DNA from: Planctomycetota bacterium
GTDB lineage: Bacteria; Planctomycetota; Phycisphaerae; Phycisphaerales; SM1A02
Reading direction: 5' to 3'
Assembly (NCBI GenBank): GCA_003671025.1
Contig: QWPW01000001.1
Location: forward strand, 204,461 to 268,460
Length of the DNA stretch: 64,000 bases
Shown here: positions 26,824 through 34,445 of the stretch, one piece after another
Position numbering within the stretch: position 1 is the stretch's first letter
Layout: every line of letters starts with the position of its first letter
Position numbers and translations under genes: made by a program
Notes under the pieces: generated by a model
Database searches by the model: none
The model's input: only the letters and a program-made list of their open reading frames with translations
Told to the model about the DNA's origin: nothing

Positions 26824-29415
26824 ATGCGCACGGTCATGCAATTCACGACTTTCCTCTTGTCAATCTTCGTGCTCGTATGCATGGGCGCTTGCGTGCCCAA
26901 GGCAGGTTCGAGCGGCATGGTCGCGGCACCCGCGAGTCAGAACGGAAACACCGTCGTCGCGCAAGCAGCACCCGCGTTGCCCGCTGACGCGGTGGAAGAT
27001 TCGTGGCCGCGCACCTTCACCATGGGCACCGATGCCATCACGATCTATCCGCCCAACATTCAATCGTGGAGTGGCACGGTCGTCACCGGAACATGCGCCT
27101 TCTCGCGCGCAGTCGTCGGCGCCAAGGGCCAGACCTACGGAACGATGTCGTTTACCGCCGCGACTGAAGTGAACAAACTCAATCGCATGGTGACGCTCTC
27201 CACCATTCAGATCACTGGACTTTCGCTGCCAGAAAACCCAGCAGATCAATCGACGATCCTCGGCGAAATCTCGGGTCGCTCCAGCGGCAAGTCAATCAAC
27301 ATCGCGCTCGATCGATTTGAAGCGGCTGTTCCCGGCATGTCCACCGCGCCGAGCGTTTCGACTGCGCCGCTGCAGAACAATCCTCCACAACTTTCGATCG
27401 TGACGCTTCCCACAGTGCTCGTTCCGATTCAGGGCGCGCCTGTGATGCAGCCGCTGCCAGGCACGAGTCTGCAACGCGTGATCAACACGCCGATGTTGTT
27501 GGTTCAAGACACGAGCGGAAACTTCTGGCTCAAGATTGCCGACGGTTGGATGACTGCATCGGCGCTCAACGCCGCATGGACCGTTGCTTCACCCGCAGTG
27601 GGGCAATCGTCGACCGCCGACCTTCTCGTTGCCGCGCAGTGGGCCGTGTCGCAACCTTCGATCAACTTGCTCGCGCCGTCGAGCAGTGATGCCGCGTTGG
27701 GTTCGGATAAATCGCAGACCGCATCGCTCGCCGTCAGCGCGCCCGTCATTGTGGTTTCCACGACGCCCGCGGAAGTCTTGGTCATCGAAGGCATCCCTAA
27801 GTGGGTTCCCGCGGGACAAAGCGGTTTGTTGTATGTGTCAAACACGAGCGCAAACATCTTTCAACTCCAAGCGACCGCGACAACGTATGTGACGATCTCG
27901 GGTCGTTGGTTTAGCGCCTCCTCGATCGCGGGTCCGTGGACTTATGTTTCGCCCGACACACTGCCGGGCGCGTTCATGATGATTCCTCAAGACAGTCCCA
28001 AAGAGAACGTGCTCGCTTCGATCCCCGGAACTGTTCAAGCGCAAGAAGCCACGATTGCGAATTCGGTGCCGCAGATGGCACGCGTTCCAATCACGCAGGT
28101 CCTGCCTCCGCCGGTAGTGATTGGTGGCAGCGAGAAGTGGCAGCCTGTCACGGGCACGTCGGTGATGGTGCTCTCCAACTGCGCGACTCCAGTGTTTCGC
28201 ACCTCTCCTAATACATATTTCGCGGTGGAGAACGGCATTTGGTTCACCACCACCAATCTGAAGACTGGGTGGGTGGTCGCTTCGTGGGTTCCACCAGCGA
28301 TCTACGCGATTCCCCCGTCAAATCCCTATTACTACGTCACCTATGTGCGCGTGTACAACGCGACTCCAACCTATGTACTCGTGGGTTACACCCCGGGATA
28401 TTTCGGCGCTTATATGCAAGGCGGAGTGGTGGTGTATGGAACGGGTTACGCCTATGTTCCATATTGCTCGACCGTGTGGGTTCCCGTTCCTATGACATAC
28501 GGTTCTTGTGCCTCGATGACTTACAACCCGTGGGCGGGTTGGGCGGTTGGATTTGGCATGGGTATGGCGGTTGGCTGGGCCATGGGCTCGAGCAGCTGGC
28601 ACTGCGGTCCGTATCCCTACTGGGGTCCATACTGCGGTGGCGGATACGGTCCTCACGGTGCTGCAGCTTGGGGCCCTCACGGATGGGCCGCGACCACGGG
28701 CAATGTTTATCACCAGTGGGGCAGCGTGACTTCGATGAGTCGCTCGAGCGCGGGTTACAACTCGTGGACGGGCAATGAATGGTCAGCACATACAAACGCT
28801 GCTTACAATTCCACGACTGGCGCACGCGCGGCAGGTCAGACCGGTCATGTGCAGAACGCCTACACCGGCAACTGGGCTGATGGCGCGCGTGGTGCTGGCT
28901 ACAACCCAACCACGGGCAACTACGCCGCAGGCAAGGGCGTCGTTGCGGGAACTCCTGGTGGGACGACTGTCGCTGCCGGTGCAGCCACGATTGGAAACAC
29001 GAAGACTGGACAGAGCGCATCTGTCGCAGGTGTCTCGACCGCCAACGGAACTTGGGGGGTCGCGCACGGTGAGAACGGAACTGCGGTTGCCACGGGCAAC
29101 AACGTCTACGGCATGCAAGATGGCAACGCCTACAAGTACGACGACACCACCAACTCGTGGCAGCAAGCGGGCAAGGACTCGAGCGGCAACAGTGGATGGA
29201 ATAGTGTGAACAACTCCAGCACCACCGACTCGCTCAATCAGCAGAAGGCCACGCGTGATGACGGAGATGCGCGCGCGTCCAACTCGGATCGCTGGCAGTC
29301 CGGCGGAAGCGGCTACAGCGGCAACTCGCAGCGCAGCTCTAGCAGCAGCTGGGGCGGCGGCGGCGGATCTCGCGGCGGTGGTGGCGGATCCCGCGGTGGT
29401 GGCGGGCGACGTTGA
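26824..29415 (+). CDS. Large Tyr/Trp/Gly-rich lipoprotein of the carbohydrate-binding V/XII-like type
   Basis: 863 residues. A lipoprotein signal ends in VLVCMGAC. The first 480 residues are beta-rich, with repeated WFSASSIAGPWTYVS- and WFTTTNLKTGWVVASW-like modules. A YYVTYVRVYNATPTYVLVGY segment follows, then a glycine/tryptophan-rich membrane-like stretch (GWAVGFGMGMAVGWAMG). A repeat region follows (SWTGNEW, NSTTGARAAGQTG, NPTTGNYAAG, NTKTGQSASV). The tail is SSSSWGGGGGS then RGGGGRR. Proteins of this type are exported surface proteins of unproven function. The ATG at 26824 is chosen as start because the signal peptide begins there. A strong terminator follows. Confidence 0.75.
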   Translation: MRTVMQFTTFLLSIFVLVCMGACVPKAGSSGMVAAPASQNGNTVVAQAAPALPADAVEDSWPRTFTMGTDAITIYPPNIQSWSGTVVTGTCAFSRAVVGAKGQTYGTMSFTAATEVNKLNRMVTLSTIQITGLSLPENPADQSTILGEISGRSSGKSINIALDRFEAAVPGMSTAPSVSTAPLQNNPPQLSIVTLPTVLVPIQGAPVMQPLPGTSLQRVINTPMLLVQDTSGNFWLKIADGWMTASALNAAWTVASPAVGQSSTADLLVAAQWAVSQPSINLLAPSSSDAALGSDKSQTASLAVSAPVIVVSTTPAEVLVIEGIPKWVPAGQSGLLYVSNTSANIFQLQATATTYVTISGRWFSASSIAGPWTYVSPDTLPGAFMMIPQDSPKENVLASIPGTVQAQEATIANSVPQMARVPITQVLPPPVVIGGSEKWQPVTGTSVMVLSNCATPVFRTSPNTYFAVENGIWFTTTNLKTGWVVASWVPPAIYAIPPSNPYYYVTYVRVYNATPTYVLVGYTPGYFGAYMQGGVVVYGTGYAYVPYCSTVWVPVPMTYGSCASMTYNPWAGWAVGFGMGMAVGWAMGSSSWHCGPYPYWGPYCGGGYGPHGAAAWGPHGWAATTGNVYHQWGSVTSMSRSSAGYNSWTGNEWSAHTNAAYNSTTGARAAGQTGHVQNAYTGNWADGARGAGYNPTTGNYAAGKGVVAGTPGGTTVAAGAATIGNTKTGQSASVAGVSTANGTWGVAHGENGTAVATGNNVYGMQDGNAYKYDDTTNSWQQAGKDSSGNSGWNSVNNSSTTDSLNQQKATRDDGDARASNSDRWQSGGSGYSGNSQRSSSSSWGGGGGSRGGGGGSRGGGGRR

Positions 29416-29430
29416 GTTCGTCTCGGTGCA

Positions 29431-29463
29431 TGATCAGTACGTGATCAGTACATGATCAGTACA
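29431..29463. repeat. 11-bp direct repeat (TGATCAGTAC + G/A), 3 units
   Basis: TGATCAGTACG, TGATCAGTACA, TGATCAGTACA follow one another exactly, just after the stop of the large lipoprotein gene. The TGATCA core is palindromic and a helical turn apart in each unit. Confidence 0.8.
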
Positions 29464-29540
29464 CGACACGATCGATGGAGAACGTGTCGTAGTTCACCGC
29501 GAAAGCTCGTGCCGGGATCATCTCCCACACTGCTTCGCGC

Positions 29541-29570
29541 AAAGACAAAGACAAAGACAAAGACAAAGAC
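29541..29570. repeat. AAAGAC hexamer array, 5 units
   Basis: Five perfect AAAGAC units abut the left arm of the terminator hairpin. Their complement, GTCTTT, is found again to the right of the hairpin (29612-29617), so the last unit can extend the stem and may give a T-rich tract for minus-strand transcripts. Confidence 0.85.
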
Positions 29571-29619
29571 CCACGAGTCAGGCCTCACATCGAGGCGCTG
29601 ACTCGTGGGTCAGTCTTTT
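29570..29619 (+). terminator. Factor-independent terminator after the large lipoprotein gene
   Basis: CCCACGAGTCAG (29570-29581) pairs with CTGACTCGTGGG (29598-29609), continued by GCCTC/GAGGC and a 5-base loop, giving a stem of about 17 pairs. It is followed by TCAGTCTTTT. It is the strongest hairpin in the window and, with the flanking AAAGAC units, may act in both directions. Confidence 0.9.
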
Positions 29620-29742
29620 GATGGTGGTAGGTGCTTCTGTCGGCCGTGCACGCGCGAAGATCTGTGTGCTCGTCGAGCCATCAACTCGTCACGCAAGCAA
29701 CGCGAAGTTGCGCGTAAAGATTTTTGGTGCGACGATTTGTCC

Positions 29743-32448
29743 ATGACGAATCCCACGCAGCCCGAGGGTCAGTTCGAATCGACACCACCACCAGGCGGCA
29801 CTGCACCAGCGAATGCGCGGGAACAATTGTCTTCACTCGAGGCGGAAAACGCCGCGCTACGCTTGCGCATCGCGCAACTCGAAGCGTTGATCAGCGCGCA
29901 TTCCGCGCCGACGATCGCGCCACTAGCCGCGCCTGATCATCGTGCGGGGAACGCCGTAGTTCCGGGCGCAACGCCGCTTCGCTACGCAACCACGACGCCG
30001 CCGCGCGTTCCGCCTGCCGAGGGCAACCCATCGCATCCTGCGGTACCGACACTTCCTTCCTCGACAGCGGTGCCCGCCACTGCAGATTCCTCGCGCACCG
30101 AACCCGGGTTCGAACTCTTCGTCGGTCGCAACATCGTGCCCTTCATGGGCGCGATCGCGGTGCTTGCGGCGATTGGATTTCTCGTCGACTACGGAATCGA
30201 AATCGGTTTGTTTGGCCGCATGCCAGCAGAGTTCCGCTTTGGCATCGGCATCGTCGCGAGCTTCGCACTCCTTGGCGCCGGTGAAATTTCGCGCCGACGC
30301 TGGAGCGCCGCTGCGGCGGTTGGTCTTGACGCGGCAGGAGTCGGCGGGCTGATGGTGAGCGTCGCGCTGGGCGTTTTTAGTCTCGGGCTGTTTGGCCCCG
30401 CGACAGGCGCGCTGTGCGTGATGGGAGCGGGCATCTTCGGCGTGGCGTGGAGCATCCGCGCCGACTCACTCGTGGTCGCGTTGGTCGCGGTGATCGGCTT
30501 GTTCGGATCGGTCGCAGGGTTTGATCTCTTCCGAGAGCACCCACTGCTCGCGGCGATCCACTTGACGGTGGCGCTGGCAGCGGCGCTGTCGTTGTCTGCG
30601 TTTGGAGGCCACCGATTTTGGCCGATTCGCTATCTCGCGCTGGTCGCAATTCTGCTCCTCGGCACCGTGACGGTCTTCGGACGTTTACCCGACGTGACCA
30701 ACACGGGATTTGCCGCCGCGTGGTGGGGACTGTTTGCCGTGGAAGCAACATTCGCGGCGCTCCGCGGGCGCAACCGCATCGCGAACGCGTGGTTACTCGC
30801 GATCGCATCGACGGCCATGATTGCCATGCACGCCGCCAACTGGACGGGGTTCCTCGGATTCGCCCCGCTGTGCGTCGCCGCCGCCCTCTTGGGACAGGCA
30901 CTTTTCTTGCGCGGGTTCGCCGTCGAGGGAGACGACGAAGAGGCGCCTCCGATGGGACAGGCACATTCGATGGGTCAGGCACCGTTCTCGCGCCGGGCCG
31001 CTGTCGATGGCGCGGAAAGTGATGCGGGGCAGACGCGGGCGGTCGCTTCCGCGTGCGGACTGCTCGCGCTCACCGCGTCCGGCCTCGCGATAGCCGCGGG
31101 TCTTGACGGCATCGCCTCAATGATCGACTACCGCGCCATAGCGCCGCTGCTTTGTGCCGGCGCGCTCACTGCCGCGTGGATCGCGACACGAGTGCGGTTC
31201 CCACTGTTTGATGTCGTGGCCGTGCTCGCGGCGCTGGGCGCGTTCATTGCAGCGATTGTGGCGACATCAAGCCAACCTGGCGTATTCACTTCAGCCCCAA
31301 CCGTCAGCACGCCCGCGCTGTTTGGAATCTTTCCGGTGACGTGGGATCTCAGCATTGAGATCCTCGTTCTCGCCGCGGTCGCGCTTGCGTTGATGAGCGC
31401 AAGCAAGATCGGCGCGCGCCTCGTGGCCGCAATCATGCTCGCGCTCATCGGTGCCATCGCGTGGATTTCGGCGTCGGCGATGGCGACCGACGGCGACTTC
31501 GCGCTCCCGTGCATGGTGCTCCCCGCGTTCATCGTGATGTGGATGCCGCGCGCCACGCTGACCATGGTCATCACCGCGCTGGCGCTTGCGTTCACCGCCT
31601 CAGCGACATGGGTGGTGATGATTTTGAGTGGTTTTTATCGATTTGGAGACGACTCTTTGCTGCCAGGGATTGGAGCGCAACTCGCGTTCGCCTCTGTCGC
31701 AACCGTATTGATGGCGAATCATCCGCGGCTAGGGAAGGCGCGCTTGACACTCACCATCATCATGGTGATTTTCGGCGGACTCGAATGGACAGTCTTCGGT
31801 TCGATGGTCGGTCGCAGCTATGGATTGAGCGCGCAGAACTTGGTGCTGCTGTTCATCGTGATACAAGCGCTCATGGGCGCGTTGATCATGGCCAGTGCGC
31901 GGCTCATCAACAAACCGCATGTGGCGATTTCCGGCGCATGGATGTCTGCCTTGAGTGTGCTCATCGGTGCGTTCATGGGATTCGTCCGACTGTTCTCGTA
32001 CGGTGAGAGCGCTGCAGACAATCCATGGCTTGCGTACTGCGCGGTGTTGAGTGCCGCGCTGGCGTATTTGGTGGCGCGCGTCTTCGTCGTTGAGCAAACC
32101 ATGGGTTCATCGCAACGCCGCGTCGCCGACGCGATCGGCGCGGCCGCAATTGCTCCGCTGGGAGCGCTTGCCATCGCGGCGGCGCTCGGTGGTTCGATCG
32201 CTGGTCCCTTCGCGGCGATTTGGATGGTCATCGTCGCCAGCACCGAGGTTTTGCTGGGTTTCCGCCGAGATTGGGCGCCGCTGCGTTGGGCTGGCCTCGC
32301 GACATTATTCATGTTGGTGGCGCGACTGTACGCAGTTGATCTCGTGGGAACGCCTGCGCCGATGCGTATCGCGTTGCTGTTCATCTCGGGACTGGTGTTG
32401 GTGACGGTTGGAATCATCTACGCGCGCAAACAGCGCGCGGCGACCTAA
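29743..32448 (+). CDS. DUF2339 multi-spanning membrane protein
   Basis: 901 residues. An N-terminal cytoplasmic helix (LSSLEAENAALRLRIAQLEALI) and a Pro/Thr-rich linker precede FELFVGRNIVPFMGAIAVLAAIGFLVDYGIE, the typical start of the DUF2339 membrane domain. About 20 or more hydrophobic helices follow. The family is widespread and its function unknown. A hydrophilic loop near residues 385-420 (EGDDEEAPPMGQAHSMGQAP) contains copies of the GGGACAGGCAC DNA repeat and looks like an insertion between helices. The ATG at 29743 is used; an upstream in-frame ATG would add an unlikely leader. Confidence 0.83.
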   Translation: MTNPTQPEGQFESTPPPGGTAPANAREQLSSLEAENAALRLRIAQLEALISAHSAPTIAPLAAPDHRAGNAVVPGATPLRYATTTPPRVPPAEGNPSHPAVPTLPSSTAVPATADSSRTEPGFELFVGRNIVPFMGAIAVLAAIGFLVDYGIEIGLFGRMPAEFRFGIGIVASFALLGAGEISRRRWSAAAAVGLDAAGVGGLMVSVALGVFSLGLFGPATGALCVMGAGIFGVAWSIRADSLVVALVAVIGLFGSVAGFDLFREHPLLAAIHLTVALAAALSLSAFGGHRFWPIRYLALVAILLLGTVTVFGRLPDVTNTGFAAAWWGLFAVEATFAALRGRNRIANAWLLAIASTAMIAMHAANWTGFLGFAPLCVAAALLGQALFLRGFAVEGDDEEAPPMGQAHSMGQAPFSRRAAVDGAESDAGQTRAVASACGLLALTASGLAIAAGLDGIASMIDYRAIAPLLCAGALTAAWIATRVRFPLFDVVAVLAALGAFIAAIVATSSQPGVFTSAPTVSTPALFGIFPVTWDLSIEILVLAAVALALMSASKIGARLVAAIMLALIGAIAWISASAMATDGDFALPCMVLPAFIVMWMPRATLTMVITALALAFTASATWVVMILSGFYRFGDDSLLPGIGAQLAFASVATVLMANHPRLGKARLTLTIIMVIFGGLEWTVFGSMVGRSYGLSAQNLVLLFIVIQALMGALIMASARLINKPHVAISGAWMSALSVLIGAFMGFVRLFSYGESAADNPWLAYCAVLSAALAYLVARVFVVEQTMGSSQRRVADAIGAAAIAPLGALAIAAALGGSIAGPFAAIWMVIVASTEVLLGFRRDWAPLRWAGLATLFMLVARLYAVDLVGTPAPMRIALLFISGLVLVTVGIIYARKQRAAT
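30889..30982 (+). repeat. Three GGGACAGGCAC-family copies inside the DUF2339 gene
   Basis: TTGGGACAGGCAC at 30889-30901, TGGGACAGGCAC at 30953-30964 and the variant TGGGTCAGGCAC at 30971-30982 are all read in the same phase as (M/L)GQA. The copy at 30952 shares 16 identical bases with 3456-3471 in an intergenic repeat. This suggests that the dispersed repeat entered a coding gene in a tolerated loop. Confidence 0.75.
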
Positions 32449-32577
32449 TCAGTGGAGCGCATCCTGCGAGCCATCATGCAAGAGTTCCAGAAGCGACAGA
32501 ATGACACGCGCGTTGTTGGATGTTGCATCGCCGTGCAGCGTTGCTCATCGAGCAGCAGCGTCGTTGGTCGCGCGCGC

Positions 32578-33612
32578 ATGACGATGGTCAAAGTCGTCAC
32601 CGTCATGATCGTCATGTCTGGCATGACACTCGTGAGCTGCACCAAGATGCGACGGCCCACTGAGTTCGTGCTGGGCACAGGAACGATTGCACAACCTGTG
32701 ACTTTACAAGCGGTGACGGCGAGCGAAGAAACGATGACCGAGTCAGAGGCCAAGGCACTGCTCATCGAGTCGAGGGAGTGGACGCAGTTGATGCTGCACG
32801 ATGCGGAGGTGCCGACGCGCGGCGTTTGTGTTCTGTTGCCAGGAATCGTCGGCAAATCCTCCGCGCTCTTGACGAGGTATGCGTTGCGCAAAGATGGTTG
32901 GCACGTCATTGAAGTCGCACCGCCACTCATTGCGAGAGTGAAAGAGGTGCTCGCGCAGAACGAACATCTCGACGCGCGCGCGCAGGGGAGAGCGGTCGGA
33001 ACAGCCGTAGATGTGCTGATTTCTGCCGCGACTCAGGTCACGATTGCGCAGCTCGTGTGTCTGAGCGTGATCGCTCCCGAGGTGCGCACGGCGCCGCTGT
33101 TTATCGTCGGTGAAAGTTTGGGCGCGATCATGGGCGTCGGACTCGCCGCAACTGGAGCGGTTGCGCACGACGCCCTCGTCCTCGTCGCTGGTGGCGGTTC
33201 GTTGCTTGATGTCGCATCAACCAGCGCGATCCGCGGACTCGTCTTGAGCGAACAAATGTTTGAAGACCCCGAGTTTCGCGCAGGATTCGTCGAGTATTGC
33301 CGGCTCGATCCGCTCAGGGCAGCGCCAGCGCTTGCAGGTTGCCCCGTGGTGGTGATCTCTGCGGAGAGAGACCTCATCGTTCCCAGCGCAACCCAAGAGG
33401 CGTTGTGGATTGCGTTAGGCAAGCCGCCGCGATTCGTCTACGAAGGCGGTCACCTCGCGCTGTTCGTCGACGCGTTTGGAAGCATTGTTCCTGTGTTGCG
33501 TGAGACTGCTGAACTGATCGCCAAGAATCATCAGGCATCGCAGAAGTGGTACGCGCAAATCGAAAGGTCTCGGCGGGAGATTCTTGACGCGCCGATGGTG
33601 GAGTCTGAGTGA
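32578..33612 (+). CDS. Alpha/beta-hydrolase-fold lipoprotein
   Basis: About 344 residues. A lipoprotein signal (MTMVKVVTVMIVMSGMTLVSC) is followed by a hydrolase-like body: VCVLLPGIVGKS (oxyanion region), FIVGESLGAIMG with a GxSxG nucleophile elbow, an acid candidate in VISAERDLIVPS and a catalytic His in YEGGHLALFVD. The full triad is therefore present. The substrate is unknown; peptide or ester hydrolysis at the envelope is likely. The ATG at 32578 starts the signal; an in-frame GTG at 32452 adds 42 residues of implausible leader. The gene follows DUF2339. Confidence 0.82.
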   Translation: MTMVKVVTVMIVMSGMTLVSCTKMRRPTEFVLGTGTIAQPVTLQAVTASEETMTESEAKALLIESREWTQLMLHDAEVPTRGVCVLLPGIVGKSSALLTRYALRKDGWHVIEVAPPLIARVKEVLAQNEHLDARAQGRAVGTAVDVLISAATQVTIAQLVCLSVIAPEVRTAPLFIVGESLGAIMGVGLAATGAVAHDALVLVAGGGSLLDVASTSAIRGLVLSEQMFEDPEFRAGFVEYCRLDPLRAAPALAGCPVVVISAERDLIVPSATQEALWIALGKPPRFVYEGGHLALFVDAFGSIVPVLRETAELIAKNHQASQKWYAQIERSRREILDAPMVESE

Positions 33613-33673
33613 ACACTCTCGCGCTTCGCGGCTGAGCCCAAGCGCACCCGTTGCTCGCGGTAGCATTCGCCTT

Positions 33674-34375
33674 GTGCCCAACACCGCGGTCACCATCGGC
33701 GGCATCGATGTCGAGCTCATGCCTGAGCGCGCGTTGTTCGTACCGAGCGCGCGCGCACTCGTCGTCGCCGACATCATGATGAGTACGCGCGAGTCGCAGC
33801 GGCGCGTTGGTGTCGCGACCACGCACGAACTCGACGAAGAGACATTGGTGCGACTCGGGCGCGCGGCGATGCGTGCGGGTGCCAAAGTGATCGTGGTCAT
33901 CGGCGAACTGACCTCCGCCCTTACCGAGCCCGATGACGCGCAAATGGCGCTTTTTGAAGCGTTTCGCGAGCGGTGCGCGCTTCCCATTCGCTTGTGTGAA
34001 GGTCCGCGTGATCGCGGCGTGCGCACATTGCCTAGCGCGTGGTGCATCGACCGCGTCGGCGAAAAGTTTGCACTGGGCGGATTTTGTTTTCGTCATCAAC
34101 CGATCGTGTCGACTTTGCCGCAGTGGTCTCTGTGCGGATGTTTGAATCCCAGTTGCGCGGATCCGTCGTTTGCGAACGGACGACCGTTGCCTGCGTTCGT
34201 CATCGATCACGAGTTGAAGAGTGTGGCGCTGCCCGCGTTTTCAAAGTCTGCGCGCGACTCTGCGGTGACGCCGCGCGCGGGCGTTGAGATCTATGCGATT
34301 CACGACGCCGTGGTTTCTGGTCCTGTGAGTTCGACTCCCACGCATAACCCAACTGTCGGTCCTGCATGTGAATGA
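33674..34375 (+). CDS. PdeM-like metallophosphoesterase that has lost its metal ligands (pseudoenzyme)
   Basis: About 233 residues that follow the calcineurin-like PdeM (ligase-associated DNA phosphodiesterase) family from end to end: LMPERALFVPSARALVVAD, then HELDEETLVRLGRAAMRAGA, VVIGE, GPRD and LCGCLNP. Every key motif is changed: the DxH pair reads DIM, GD reads GE, GNHD reads GPRD and GHLHP reads GCLNP; only the first Asp and one His in FRHQP remain. It probably cannot hold two metals. The start is GTG 33674. The frame and codon use are intact, so it is kept as a protein. It begins 61 bases after the alpha/beta hydrolase. Confidence 0.75.
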   Translation: MPNTAVTIGGIDVELMPERALFVPSARALVVADIMMSTRESQRRVGVATTHELDEETLVRLGRAAMRAGAKVIVVIGELTSALTEPDDAQMALFEAFRERCALPIRLCEGPRDRGVRTLPSAWCIDRVGEKFALGGFCFRHQPIVSTLPQWSLCGCLNPSCADPSFANGRPLPAFVIDHELKSVALPAFSKSARDSAVTPRAGVEIYAIHDAVVSGPVSSTPTHNPTVGPACE

Positions 34376-34445
34376 ACCGCATGCCGCGCTCGCTCGCGTT
34401 GCTGTTGCTCTTCGCGATGAGCGTGCCGGTGTGCAGCGCGTGTGC

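Larger units (their letters stand above)
29416..29742. other. 327-base spacer with repeats and a terminator
   Basis: No gene is seen. In order it holds an 11-bp array (29431-29463), an AAAGAC array (29541-29570), a long terminator hairpin (29570-29619) and, from about 29620, the upstream region of the DUF2339 gene, where no promoter could be assigned. Confidence 0.6.

Noticed and set aside
34324-34343. T-loop-like GAGTTCGACTCCCAC, suggesting a tRNA 3' half
   Set aside because: It lies inside the coding end of the PdeM-like gene. The T-stem has a mismatch and no matching acceptor or CCA-type end is found about 65 bases upstream.
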